Made by a program: the position numbers and the translations under genes. Of a stretch of 64,000 nucleotides of DNA, positions 24,000 through 36,099 are shown in pieces. A model generated the notes under the pieces. The model was not told the DNA's origin. It worked only from the letters and a program-made list of their open reading frames with translations, and made no database searches. How positions within the stretch are numbered: position 1 is the stretch's first letter; each line of letters begins with the position of its first letter. The stretch is from Nissolia schottii (taxonomy: Eukaryota > Streptophyta > Magnoliopsida > Fabales > Fabaceae): positions 124,001-188,000 of the forward strand of contig QANU01028853.1 of the NCBI GenBank assembly GCA_003254905.1, given 5' to 3'.

Positions 24000-26450
24000 A
24001 TTTTGGAATTGAATTAGATCAACTGGATTCTAAAATAATATCATATATATCGCACAATATTCTGAAATTAAATAAAACAAATAGACACAATTTAGCTGAT
24101 ACAGTTTATATGCATATATATGTTTTAACAAAGAATCAGGGAAAAAAACAACACAGGGAATCATAACAGAAGAAGTAGAGGACAAGCAGTAAGCTCTAGA
24201 AAGCATATATGTAACATCTTGGGGAGGAGATGACTCGGCAGGTCACTAATGACTGCTTAAAGTCCTTTGTTAATTTATTCGAATATAGATAATGTGTATA
24301 ATTGCTTTGTCTCTTTTTGATGTGTACGTATATGGAACAGAATAGTGATCATGAATTGTGTTCAGGAGTCAACAAATAATAATTAGAGAAAAAGAAAGGG
24401 TACATGTAGCTATTTCTAAATCACAAATTGGCAATTAATTTCTCGTGGGATGATGAGAGCTAGACCTAATCATTCCGATGAATGCCCAAGTGAATATAAT
24501 AGGGCTGATAAGCCATTATATAATAGTAAATAGAAGAGCGTTCAGTTTTGGGAGTGAAATTATTTCATAAGAAAGAGGTTTTATCAGATACTCAATTAAT
24601 TATGTTCTAAACTGCTATGCAATATACCAAATTAACAAAAGAAAAAGTAAATTGATTAAGCATGGATCATAAATAAGTACCTCAAACTCTTAAAATAATT
24701 TCTTTTACCTTATTAAAAAAATATTATAAATATTAATAAATTATTTTTTATTACACTAACAAATCATGATCATATCTTCTAGATTTATAAATGCTTAAAA
24801 TAAATTAATATAATCTTAACAAATATAAATATTAGATAATTCAAGTATTTTGTATCCAATAACTCATCACAATAAAACTAATTCATATATTTACTCATTT
24901 TAACCAATATTTAATCTATACAAAACATAATAACTGATTTCAAAATAATTTAAAACCTATTTTTGTAAAATTAATAACACTATACTTAATTTATAAATCA
25001 ATATAATTCAAAATAATTTAAATCATATTAATTAACCATTATATAAAAAAATTAATTAGTTACACCACCCATTTTTTATTGGTTAGATGTTATTTAGATT
25101 ACTAAATATAGGATTATTTTTTTTTAAGTTTATCGTAGGTATCCTTCCATTAAACGCAATCTTATACGGGCACTAAAACTTAATTTTAGACGACTCTCTC
25201 CGCCGAAATTTAAACTATGGTTCGTAACTTTCTAGTAGATTAACCCCTTACTGTTAGGCCAAATATTGATTGGATATTGAATTTAGGATTGGTGTCATTT
25301 AATTTTTTTTTTTAAAATTTTAAGTGTTTTAAGTTTTTGATCTTTTTAGATTATTGTCATGGGCAAAGTTGAACAAAACGTGTATCGAATCCAATTTTAT
25401 GACTGAGTGATTTCTTTGAGTCCAAACCTATCCCTTTAACAATCCCACTAATAATTGAGTCAAACGGGGCCGCCCAAACGATTAGAAAATATATAAGGTT
25501 TAAACATTACACATAGTAAAGTCATTAGATTTTACATATAGCAAACTAAATTTAAGAGATATCTTGCCATATATATTTCAAAAAAAAAATATTTAATTAA
25601 AAAGTAAGAAAATATTTTGTAAAGAATACGAATTGAAGTATAAAAATTTAATAATTTATCATTAAATTTTACAAAAATTAAAATTTTAAGCACAATATAA
25701 ATTTGGATCAACCTAAAGCATAACTCAAACTTGACCCGAAAGGTTATTGAATCAAATTTAATAATCTGAACCCCATTAAAAAAGTTTTAAGCTCGGTTAT
25801 ACCGGGCTATCGAGTTAGATCGGGTCATGAACACTCCTAAATTCTACTTTGACAACTTCATTTGTATTAAATTTGGACAAAATATTAAATTTTTTAGTGA
25901 TATATGTGTCATCCGTGGATATGTATTCATCCATGCAGAATAGTAAAACATAGGTACCTGTAAAGGATAAAGTGAATTTTCATCCCGGTGTTGGGGAACT
26001 AGGGTTTATCCTCTACTCCCACCTTAACATATTATCCTTTCTAATTGTACTTTAGAATTATTTATTTTTAAAGTATATTTCTAAAATTTGTATTGTTATA
26101 ATAAATTACAATAAAAATATATCAAATCCTTGTAGATTTTTAATTTTTTATTTTAGCAATGTAGTTAAAATTGATATTTAAACTATATATATATATATAT
26201 TTCATCAATATATTTTATATTTAAATTGTACCATTTTTATTCGTCTCACGGATTCATATTCTAATAATATAAGAAGGATTGACCGCGATTGAGAAAGCAA
26301 ACCATGTACATATCCACCTGCAATAAAAGCCGGCACTGAATAATTATGGTGGCGTGAAAATGGGATTTTTTTTCCCTGATAAAATAAATAAAAAAACCAC
26401 TTCTCATGATATATCATTATCAAATTTGTTTTCAAAATAAATTGTTTCGT
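24000..26450. other. AT-rich intergenic region, no gene seen
   Basis: Poly-A/T runs and short accidental open frames only. No motif of a known protein family, RNA gene or full transposon end pair was recognised. Confidence 0.4.
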
Positions 26451-26508
26451 ATAGAAAGGGAGTTAATTTAAATTGATTTTCATGTTACCATATTTTCTTT
26501 TTTTTATT

Positions 26509-26607
26509 AGAAGTCAATTTAAATTGACTTCTATTTATTTTTTTAAAAAACATAAGTCGATTTAAATCGACTTCTTTGCAATATGTCCAAAATCATACCT
26601 ATAAATA
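26509..26607 (+). promoter_or_regulatory. Palindrome pair plus TATA box (module 1)
   Basis: A perfect 24-base palindrome (26509-26532, core AAGTCAATTTAAATTGACTT) is followed by a perfect 20-base palindrome AAGTCGATTTAAATCGACTT (26554-26573) and then TATAAATA (26600-26607). It precedes a Mutator-like transposase remnant. A similar module lies at 27264-27335. Confidence 0.6.
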
Positions 26608-26659
26608 GAGGTGCATGTTCATTTGTAGTGTGTATAAAAGTTTTTTTGTCTGATTTAGA

Positions 26660-27190
26660 AAAAAAATGAGTGAGGATCGGAGGTAGTAGAGATTTTAGGG
26701 TATTATAATCGTGAGAAAAAAATACATAAGATAGAATTACTTTTTATTCCTCAGATAAATCTTGGGTGGTTGAATACCTAACTGTTACTTTGTGACAACT
26801 TCAATCCATTATAATGGAAGAGTTTGGGGAGTATAGGAGCATTAAGAGAGTGCTATATAGGATGCATATTGGTGTTGGTCAATCCTACAAGTTTCAGCCT
26901 TTTGAAATTAAGGACTACCACGTTAATCGCATGTTTCATATGCAGAATCGGTTTAGCAACGTACTCACCACTATTGAGCTCATTATTGAGCTTGAAGATG
27001 TTCGCTCAAGCTATGGTGCCTCCAATGCTAGTCCTTCATTTGTGACGAACACCAATCCCTCCCCTCCTATGACTGCTTATGATTCACCATCTTCAAGCCT
27101 TGCATATCTTTTCAGGGATGTCCCTCATCCATTACCTCGACATTCGGTTCCAATGACAATAGTTCATCTAGTGTCGGGTGGTGACTAATA
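26660..27190 (+). pseudogene. Mutator-like transposase N-terminal region, copy 1
   Basis: The open part (26814-27188) contains EEFGEYRSIKRVLYRMHIGV, then HMQNRFSNVLTTIELIIELE, then a Ser/Pro-rich stretch ending near LVSGGD. It is closely related to the minus-strand copy at 30674-31249, which continues into a recognisable MuDR-type region; that link is why I assign it to a Mutator-like element. Upstream, the same relationship runs back to about 26690 but is interrupted by stops. No transposase core follows, so this copy is truncated. Confidence 0.65.
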
Positions 27191-27263
27191 TGCATGGTAA
27201 AGATGATTATGGCGATGATGAAATTGACTCCCACGTTAACATATTTTCTTTTTTTATTATTAA

Positions 27264-27335
27264 AAGTTGATTTAAATTGACTTTTTTAAAAACAAAAATC
27301 AATTTAAATCGACTTCTGGTCACTGGCTATAAAAG
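27264..27335 (+). promoter_or_regulatory. Palindrome pair plus TATA box (module 2)
   Basis: Imperfect palindromes AAGTTGATTTAAATTGACTT (27264-27283) and AAATCAATTTAAATCGACTT (27296-27315) are followed by TATAAAAG (27328-27335). The same ATATTTTCTTTTTTT stretch precedes both this module and module 1. It stands about 100 bases before the first Met of the plant-mobile-domain remnant. Confidence 0.6.
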
Positions 27336-27438
27336 GAGTTGGTTTAAACAACCCTCGCAATTTAAACTCTTCCTCTCTCTAAAACACCCCCTCTCTCCAG
27401 AAATTGTGTTACGAAATTTTTTTGGTTCTAAGCGTGAT

Positions 27439-29575
27439 GGAAGGTGAAAATTTTTTGCGACTAAACGATGTCGACCACATCCAACATCGACTAAACATCC
27501 AGGTACTTATATATTTTTACCATAACATTGTTGTGTTTCTATTCGTGCTAGTGTTGTAAAAATTATGAAAACTTTGAATAGTGCAAGTAAAGTGTTTGAT
27601 AAAATTTTTGAAACAAGATCAAAAAACACTTCCAATGTTAGATTTATAGAGTTTTAGTGGATTGATAAGGTATAGATAAATGTTGGTAGATTGATAAGAA
27701 ATTAAGAAGTTAGGTTAGTGTAGGTTAAAATATATTATGTTGACGCGTGAAAAATTTATGATTATAATAATGTTATTATTGAATGAGTATTTTATTGAAC
27801 TCGAATGTTAGATCTATAGAGTTTTGGTAGATTGATAAGGTATATGTAAACTTTTTGACAGATTGATAAGATAGAGGTTAGGTTAGTATAGTTCAAAATA
27901 GTGTTAGCGTGTGGAAAATTTATAGTTATGATAATGTTGTTATTGAATGGGTATTTTATTGAACTTAAATGTTAGATCTATAGAGTTATTGTAGATTGAT
28001 AAGGTATATGTAAACTTTTTGGATAGATTGCTAAGATAGAGTGTTAATCGATTAGTTTATGGATTTCATGGTAAAAGAAACTAATTTTGTAGCATTTCTT
28101 GTCGTATTAATGTGAATTTTATAATTTTAATTCGAGTTACTTTTTATGGATGTAATTAGTCTGATAATAATTTTTTTTATCTCATTTTGTAGACTCGAGT
28201 GTTAGAGACCAAATGACACGCAGAGCTCCATGAGCTTTATCCATTGGTGGAGCCTGGACTGGTGGCTGCTTGATTCTGGGATGTTTCACGCATTATGCCA
28301 ATATTTCAGTATGATAGGGCATTGGTCAATGCCCTACTAGAGAGGTGGCATCCTGAGATGCACATTTTTCATCTATCTTTTGGATAGTGCACAGTAACAC
28401 TACAGGACATTTCAGTCATACTCGGTCTTTCCGTTGAAGGTCAGGCTATTAGTGGCTGGATGGGAAATTTGGTATCTCAATTTGATGGCAAGACCTGTAG
28501 GTGTTGTGTGAGCATCTGCTTAGAGAAAGTCCCCCACTCCACACTAGAAAGGGATTCATTATCCAGTTTAAGTGGGCCCAAGGTATATATCTTCATCTGA
28601 TGGGGTAGGCAGACACGTCGAGTCTTCTGTGGTGTACTCAGGCATACACTCTTATCTTGCTCGGAGGGTTTCTTATGTGCGACAAATCGGGGAACTGGGT
28701 GCACCTAAAGTTTTTCCCTCTACTTGAAGAATTGGCTCAGATGGGGACATATAGCTGGGGGTCAGCAGTCCTGGCACAACTATAACCAAATTTCATGTGA
28801 CGAAGTTTGGCGGCTGTGTTGGATTGTTACACGTAAGGGCTTGGATGAGAATGCCCTAGCTAGCCCATCCAGGTGGATAGATGAAGTTCCCTTTGGCTGC
28901 TCGGTACGTACGATAAAAGTTCTAGTTTATTTTTTCGCTCGTGATAATAATTTATTTGCATTATTGATTTGTAACGTGAAATCATTTATTCATGTGTGCA
29001 GATGGCATGTGTAAAGGTGAGCACTAAGCCCACGAAGGAGCAGTGACTGATAACTTATCATGGTCAACTTGACAAGTTTGGCATTGACGGGGTAAGTCAA
29101 AATTACCTTTTCATGTTTCCATTCATCAAGTCATTTTTGATGTGTTGGTTTATGGTTGAGACTAAAATATTTTGTATTTTAATATTGCAATTTATTTGGA
29201 CGTCATATGGCGATCTAGTTGTTCATGTAGCTATTCCTAGGTGGGTTTATGATGAGTAGGCGATATGGGCATCACATATCTCCCTTATATGCTTCGCAGT
29301 TGTTGAGTGGCACCACACAGATTGTGTAGTTCGAAAGTTTGTTGGTGCCTATTAGATACCAAGATCCTAATTGACATTGACCGAATATACGCGAAGGATA
29401 GAAATGGTGTTGAGGCGACTAATTGACTCAAATTTAATTTGAGATGTCACAAAGTGTGGGAAAGTTGCGCAGATAAGAAAGTGCCTTACTCCCTTAGTGC
29501 AGATTCTAGGCCTTCTTTGCAGTATTTTCAGTGGTACAAGGGAGAGACACAAAGGTTTCCAGGGTTTGCTCTAGA
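27439..29575 (+). pseudogene. Aminotransferase-like plant mobile domain (PMD) gene, dead
   Basis: Read across frames, the sequence gives RLNDVDHIQHRLN near 27450; then, after an intron-like AT-rich gap, ALVNALLERWHPEMHIFHL and TVTLQDISVILGLSVEGQ (about 28320-28440); then VHLKFFPLLEELAQMGTYSW near 28700; and PSLQYFQWYKGETQRF near 29510-29560. These are hallmarks of the PMD family, carried by Mutator-like and some gypsy elements. Several in-frame stops are present (for example after HLSFG at about 28385) and frames change repeatedly. It lies head-to-tail with copy 1 and head-to-head with the minus-strand transposase remnant, as one Mutator-like complex. Confidence 0.75.
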
Positions 29576-30049
29576 AGAAATTGAGTTTGCATGGTGAAAA
29601 TGTCTAAAACGCTCATTTGAACATCACAACATCGTTATGAACCAAACCATTGTCAATATATGTCACAATTTGTAAATTCACAATCGAATCTACCATAAAT
29701 CCACGTGCAGAACAATTAATAACAGATACAAGGACAATTAAAACTAACATATAGAAAGACAATTAGTAACTATATATTAAACTAAAAAAAAAATGGAAGG
29801 TCAATTAATAACTCACATATTAAAGAACAATTAAGGCATAAATGAAAGAAAACTATTTAAGTAATAAAAAGGTTAAGAATGACAACTAATAACAGACAGG
29901 ACAATTAATAACTAACATATATAAGGACAATTAAGGCGTCCATGAAAGAAAACTATTAAAGTAATAAAAAAGGTTAAGAACATAGCGATAAACATATAAC
30001 ATAGCCAAAACAATTCATGAACATATAACAAATAGAAGGACAATCAATA

Positions 30050-31310
30050 TTACCTAGCATGTAATGTTGTAAACTCATAAAAAATTGTAGGGATTTTATA
30101 TTCTTTCCAATTGTCATATATCATAGCAATCGTTACATGCTTCCCAAGCCAACACCTCTTGTATAACAATATCACTTTCAACTCCTTATGAACATATTTC
30201 TGTAGCGCTTTAACAGTTGTATCTGAATCAACTTCTATAATTGAGTGGATGATTACACAGATAACTTTTGAATCCAGTTGCAGGTGACTCTTCAGTAAAC
30301 TAGAAAAGAGGCAAGTATGTTTATCATTAAATTTCCTCACCTCCCATCTTTTGGACTTCTCCCTTACAGTCACCCAAATTGACCAGGCACATCCTTGTTC
30401 TACCATGGCGCACCCGCACCAAAATTTCCCTTTTCCAAACTCAAGGACTCTGTGTTGCACGCCTCCGTAGAGGCCATAGTTTTTAACAACAAACAACATG
30501 GTTTCATTGTTTGGGAATTGCTGACCAATATAAAAATCATTACTTGCTCCTAATCATGATCTCGATGTTGATGCTGATGTTTCGCTGATGCTGAACCTTA
30601 ATTTGTCATGACGCTAAGGCTAAGGCTGAGTCGTGAAATAACTTGGCATATCTCATGGAGGTACTGGTGTTGGTTACACCACGTCATCATCGCTACCATA
30701 ACTATGCATATCTTCATTATTATTATCATCATCGCCATAATCATCATTACCATAGTAGTCACCACCCGACATTGGATGAACTCCTATCGTTGGAACTGAA
30801 TATCGAGGTAATGGATAAGGGACATCCTTGACAAGATATGCAAGGCTTGAAAATGATGAATCATAAGCAGTGGAAGGAGGGGAGGGATTGGTGTTCAACA
30901 CAAATGACGAGCCAACATTGGAGGCACCAGAGCTTGAGCAAACATCTTCAAGCTCAACAAGGAGTTTAATAGTGGTGAGTACGTTGCTAAACTGCTTCTG
31001 CATATGAAACATGTGCTTAATGTGATCGTCATTCTTAATTTCAAAAGAATAAAACCTGTAGGATTGACTAACACCAATGGACATCCTATATAGCCCTCTC
31101 TTAATACTTCTATATTCCCCAAACTCTTCCACTCTAATGGATTGGAGTTGTGATAAAGTAACAGTTGAGTATATAGTTACCCAAGATTTATTTGAGGAGT
31201 TAAAAGTAATTTCGTCTTGTATATTTTTTTCTTCATCATTATAATACACTAAAATTCCACCATCCCAAACAATTCTTTTTCTTTCATCGCCAAGGACGAT
31301 TTCATGGCTG
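30050..31310 (-). pseudogene. Mutator-like (MuDR) transposase N-terminal half
   Basis: On the minus strand, 31249-30674 gives YNDEEKNIQDEITF, EEFGEYRSIKRGLYRM, an acidic Asp/Asn run and then a stop. A second open piece (30499-30050, 149 residues), preceded by FYIGQQFPNNET, carries CGCAMVEQGCAWSIWV, KFNDKHTCL, LDSKVICVII, ALQKYVHKELKV and RCWLGKHVTIAMIYDNWKEY. That order is typical of the MuDR DNA-binding region upstream of the MULE catalytic domain. The DDE catalytic part is missing, and stops separate the two pieces, so the copy is inactive. Confidence 0.8.
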
Positions 31311-31524
31311 ATAAATTAGATGTAACTTATCTATAATAACTTGTTATAAAAATAATCACGAAATTTGAAGTGTAGAGTGCGAGTATCGTGTGAAGGCTAT
31401 ACATATGTTAATATTGGAGTGATGTTTACTTGAGAGATAGATAGACAGACAAATATACCTATATGCAAAATTGATAAGTAAATTTTAGATGATAGTGTCC
31501 AAATTCAATTCCCAATATCCTCCT

Positions 31525-32409
31525 CTAATCAGGCTGATCCGTTACTTGTTCCTTCCTCCTTCCAAAGTGCTTGTTCTTCAGTGACGACACAAACGACCAA
31601 AAGAGAATATCGTAAGTCTCAACCAAATCCCCGGTGGAAGCAGCGAAACCAACTCTGACCCACTCCGGCACAACATCCCTCAAATCAACCACGCGCGCCA
31701 AGCTAACATCGCCGTCGCCGCCCGCCGCACTATCGGGATAACTCACGACCACAAGCAGCTCTCTGCTCACAGAATCATACCTTACCACCGCCCTCACAAC
31801 CGCCCCATCGGGCTCAACGATACTCTTCCACCCCACGGTCGCATCGGAAACAACAGAGTTCACGTTGATTCCCACGTGCGGGAACTCGGAAAGCGGGTGT
31901 GGGTCCCACTCGTTCGCGAAGCTGTCGAACTCAACTGCCAAGAATCGGTTAGCGGAGCTGTTGAAGGCGGTTTCAGGAGAGACCAGCCCGAGTAACCCGC
32001 CGTGTGAGCTGTCCGGGATTCCGTGGCCGAGCGGCGCCATGAAGAAGGACAATCCGTCGCCGTGAAGCTCCGAGCCGTCTCGGTTGACGGCGAAGTAGAA
32101 GACGGTTCTGAAGTCGGCGAGTTCGCCAGTTTTGTTGTCCCAGATGTGCACCGGCGGAAGGTACACTGCGTGGCCGACGCTGTTTTGGAGCGGTTTTCCG
32201 TTATTGTCTGTTACGGTTATCAGGTTTATGGCGTGGCCGCCGGGGGAGGGAGAGGCGTCGTGGAAGTATCCTATTGCTTGGTTCGTGAAGTTATGGAATA
32301 GGAAAGAAACTGAATCGGATTGGGAATTGTTGAGTGGGATGGAGATGGAGATTAGGAGGAGAGTGGAATAGGAGAGGAGGTGAGGTTTTGAGTTGGAGAT
32401 AGTAGCCAT
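31525..32409 (-). CDS. Legume lectin, intronless (lectin 1)
   Basis: A 294-residue single-exon legume lectin. Residues 1 to about 30 form a signal peptide (hydrophobic LLSYSTLLLISISI). The beta-sandwich domain follows from SVSFLFHNFT. Sugar- and metal-site residues are present: Asp118 in LHGDG, the glycine loop GGLLGL (137-142), and the Mn/Ca ligands Glu160, Asp162, Asn166, Asp169 and His178 in [12 protein letters not shown] to PHVGIN. The late loop TGDLVETYDIL is kept. The product should enter the secretory pathway and bind glycans. A TATA run at 32457-32465 lies about 50 bases 5' of the ATG. The C terminus runs about 17 residues past the usual end with a basic stretch (KNKHFGRRK), which the other four lectins here lack. 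Confidence 0.93.
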   Translation of the reverse strand: MATISNSKPHLLSYSTLLLISISIPLNNSQSDSVSFLFHNFTNQAIGYFHDASPSPGGHAINLITVTDNNGKPLQNSVGHAVYLPPVHIWDNKTGELADFRTVFYFAVNRDGSELHGDGLSFFMAPLGHGIPDSSHGGLLGLVSPETAFNSSANRFLAVEFDSFANEWDPHPLSEFPHVGINVNSVVSDATVGWKSIVEPDGAVVRAVVRYDSVSRELLVVVSYPDSAAGGDGDVSLARVVDLRDVVPEWVRVGFAASTGDLVETYDILFWSFVSSLKNKHFGRRKEQVTDQPD

Positions 32410-32456
32410 GGTTAATGTGAATTATGTGATGCAGAGAGAAAGAGGAGATTCGCAGC

Positions 32457-32465
32457 TATATATAT
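32457..32465 (-). promoter_or_regulatory. TATA box of lectin 1
   Basis: TATATATAT located about 50 bases upstream of the start codon at 32409, similar to the spacing in the other lectin genes of the cluster. Confidence 0.6.
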
Positions 32466-32469
32466 GCAT

Positions 32470-34300
32470 GGGATTGGTTAATTAGTTGTGGGTCAAGTAA
32501 GAACAAGAAATGGAACAAAGGCAAATAGCCAACACCTCCAAGGATGAAGATCACAAGGAAATTAAATTCCTAAATTTAACATGATGGGACAAGTAACTAA
32601 CTAATTATCCAACTATGCCGTACTAAATTGTGAAAATTACTTATGCTAGCTAGCATTTTCCTCATTGATATCTACCATAATTAAGTTCTGTATTTTGTAT
32701 TTCTCCTTTCTCTATCATTTTTAAAATGAAATGCGTTTTTTCTGTCACTCCTAAATTGTTTGGGAATCCCATGTGTGTACAGAGAAGACACCAATTTTTC
32801 ACCGTGAACAAAATATTGTTAGAAGCGGTTGAGTTCATGGTTTAATAATAAAACTCTAAACCCTAAAATACAACGACTCAGATTTAAATTATAGAGTAGA
32901 TAAAAAAAATCTTAGTAAAACAAAAAGAATAATGCTAGAATCTTTAATAGGAACTTTGGTGGTGGTTAGATAACATAAATTTGAATGACGTCTCGCTAAT
33001 TTTTAATTAATAATTATAGAAAAAATAATATCTACGCCTCTTAAACTTTTATATAACTTTTATATTTGAAAATGACTCTACTGGGGTTTCTTCCTAGCCG
33101 CCACTAGTGCGTCCATCATCGCCGGACCTGTGCGCCTCCAGCATCGCCAAGCTCATGCGCCACCCTTGTGCGTTACTTCAGTGTCTCTCCAACGTCATTA
33201 TGGACATGCACAAATCCATCTTTGTGTGCAGTTCTCCCCAGACCCACGAGTTCAACCATGTGTAAACACTTCAAACTTTTTAACATTTTAATTAGATTCT
33301 TAAACTATAATAATTATCATCAATTTTGAGAAATATTAAAGAATATACTATAAGAAAAAATACAAAAATTGTTGACATATGTCATTTAGATATTGTGTCA
33401 CGTCAGAAAAATTAAAAATATATATTATGTCACGTCAACCAATTAAAACTCTAAATTAAAATAAAGAAGTAATTTAGAGAAGTGTTATAATTTAAATATC
33501 TAATTGATTGATTTAAAAGTTTGAGGTCTTTATTGGTCATTAAATAAACATTTAAAGATGTAATTAAAAAATCTAAAAATTAAAAAGGTGTTTATTTGCA
33601 ACTAAATAAAAATTTAAGAAGTCTAAATGATCTTTTTCATGATTATATATTTCACACATTAATCAGACAAATAAATTTTAGCAAATTAATATATGATTTT
33701 TTTTAAAAAAATTAATATATGATTTTTATATTTTTTTTCATAGTTCTTCTCTCCAAATTTTTTGAATTTGAGCCTTTCCATCATTATATATATAAAAAAA
33801 AAAAAACCAAAACAGATTCACAACACCTCAACAATTAATGATCGATTTTATCAGGAGCCTTGATCTTTAAGAACTTTTCATTTGCCTTATACTACTTAAC
33901 AATATTGTAATTCATATTACTCCTCTTGGTGCTTTTATTTGCCGTTGGTCAAATTTAGAATATTCTTAAATTAATGTATTTAAATATTATTAAAAAATTA
34001 ATGTATTTAAACAATTTTAATTATGCAAACAATTAAAGTATAAGAATATTTTTTGTGTTTGATAAATAGAAAAAAAATAAGAGCTATTGGTTTAGGCTTT
34101 TAAAAGTTAAGGGTGTTTTTGAGACTCATCAAGAAACTCTTTAAAGCTAGTTTTAATTCTCTAAAATTTAAAAATTCTCATATAATCTCAAACTTTGATA
34201 AAAATCCAATTTTTATTATTCATTTATTCATATCTATTATAGTCATTGTATATATTAACAACTAATCGCACACATTTTCAATTAATCGCACACAAGATTC
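32470..34300. other. Intergenic region between lectin 1 and the CACTA fragment
   Basis: AT-rich DNA with a GC-richer patch at 33080-33250 that gives no convincing reading frame. No gene or complete transposon recognised. Confidence 0.4.
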
Positions 34301-34499
34301 GTCGACTTGACCTTTGTGATCCTCCGATTATGGCGATGATGATGCGAGTATAAAAAATGTTATCTTTGCGTCGTACGAGTGGATGCAAAGGTAACATTCC
34401 CCCTCTTCGTATCACCATCACCTTAATCAGACAAGCCTCATATTTTGGGAGAGTTTGGGGAGGAAGGAAGAGTATAGGAGTAGGGGCTACCGCGGGGGG

Positions 34500-35059
34500 A
34501 TGGGTTTTTATAGCAATGGCTGAACAAATTACCGCCGGAATATTTCGACGGTAACTAGATATTTATGGCTTGGTTGAACGTTGTGGAAGATGTGCCGGTT
34601 AGTATTCCCGAGGCGGTTATTTCCGAGATGGTTACCATCGGTTTCGTCCGACGGTAACCGGATATTTATGGCTGGTATGAACGGTGTGGAAGACGTGTCA
34701 GTTAGTATTTTCGAGATATTACCGTCGGTCGTCGCCGATGGTAAAGTGAGTCCCATGCACTTGGCAGATTATAATTGGTTTGAATTTACCGTCTGCTGTG
34801 ACCGACAGAAATGTTTTTTATTTTTTATAAACAAAACTTCACATTTTTTTTGTCGGTGGATGCCGATGGTAAGTTTTTCGCCGCCTTTCCTGCGAACAAT
34901 TATCGTTGGTGTTACTGTCGGAAATTTTTTCCCGACGATAATCTGATGCCTCTTTCCCGGTATTTTTTGCGCGAACAGGTTATCGTCGGTTATATTGCGT
35001 TTACCGACGGTATTACCGTCGACTTGCGTCCGACAGTAATAGTCAAATTTCTTGTATTG
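34500..35059. mobile_element. One-ended CACTA transposon fragment
   Basis: The right end, on the other strand, reads CAATACAAGAAATTTGACTA, a one-base variant of the CACTACAAGAAA terminus of plant CACTA elements. Inside it are many subterminal words of the type ACCGTCGG/CCGACGGTAA (for example near 34545, 34650, 34725 and 35005). I found no matching left end, so the element seems truncated. Open frames here are by-products. Confidence 0.65.
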
Positions 35060-35365
35060 ATGGTAGAGGTGTCAGTGATGGATGTGGTGGCGGTGATGAA
35101 GATTACGGTAGTGATAGTAGAGGTGGCAGTGGTGGCGACAACAATGGGTGGAGGCGACAGTGGTGGTGGTTGTGGCGACGACAATGACGGTGTTAGTGGT
35201 GGTGGTAATGGTGGTAGTAGTGGTCGTTGTGGTGACGACAATGGTGACGATGGTGGAGGCGACAACGGTTGTGGTCGTGGTGGCGATGGTGACGGTGGTG
35301 ACAGTGGTGCGGTGGTGGTGGGTGGTATATGTTAGCGGCGGCGGGAGTGGTGGTAGTGGTGGTTG
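35060..35365. repeat. GGTGGT/GGCGAC-rich simple-sequence region
   Basis: Imperfect GGT, GGC and GAC triplets dominate for about 300 bases and open long Gly/Val- or Pro/Ser-rich frames on both strands. I treat those as low complexity. Similar GGCGGTGG stretches occur in the CACTA element at about 59010-59080. Confidence 0.8.
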
Positions 35366-36099
35366 TGGGGACTCATGAAGAGAGAGAGATGTTTATGTTA
35401 AGAATATTTTTGTCAAAATAAAAGTCGAAGGATTACCTAAAATGTGGTAATCCAAATAGATACCTCTCATGAGGGTAATCTCATTACTAGCAATGTTGCA
35501 TAATCAAACAGGTCAATTTAAATTTTCAGATAATTTAATTGCAAGAATACCAACAATCTAGCTGTATTACCTGATACCAAACGCCTCCTAAATTCTTTTT
35601 TTTTTTTTTTTTTACGAAGGATTACTCTACAAAGTATCAAACAATGTCTCTAGCCCAAGGCCTCCAACACTCAAAACTTCAAGCTCCTTTTTTTTTTTTT
35701 ATAATTTTTATGTATTAGCTTCATAAAATTGCAAAAAAGAGGAGTACTAGACCAATAAAAGATACAATTTTGAGCTTCTTTAGACTAAAGAATAGTGATT
35801 CCACATGCATTGAGATGGGCTCTTTTTTTGTTTTTTAACTCAACTAGTATGTCAATATTTTTTTTTTGGGGGGTTGTGCTGTTTGGCCCGAATTGCAGCA
35901 AGATATTTCTTTTTCCATTAGACGAGTTCGCTAAGTAACCATATACCATACCAAGACCCAAAAGAAAACACACAAAAAAGCGAACGGCAGAATTAAACTT
36001 GACAATCTTCCACAGCGGGGGGAAAAACACCACGCTCTTATTTGAAAACGATGATGGATCATTCATGCATGCACCTCCAGCTCCAAGTGCTGCTTTGAT

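Noticed and set aside
34811..35378. Gly/Val/Ser- and Pro-rich open frames
   Set aside because: They come from a GGT/GGC simple-sequence tract and CACTA subterminal repeats.
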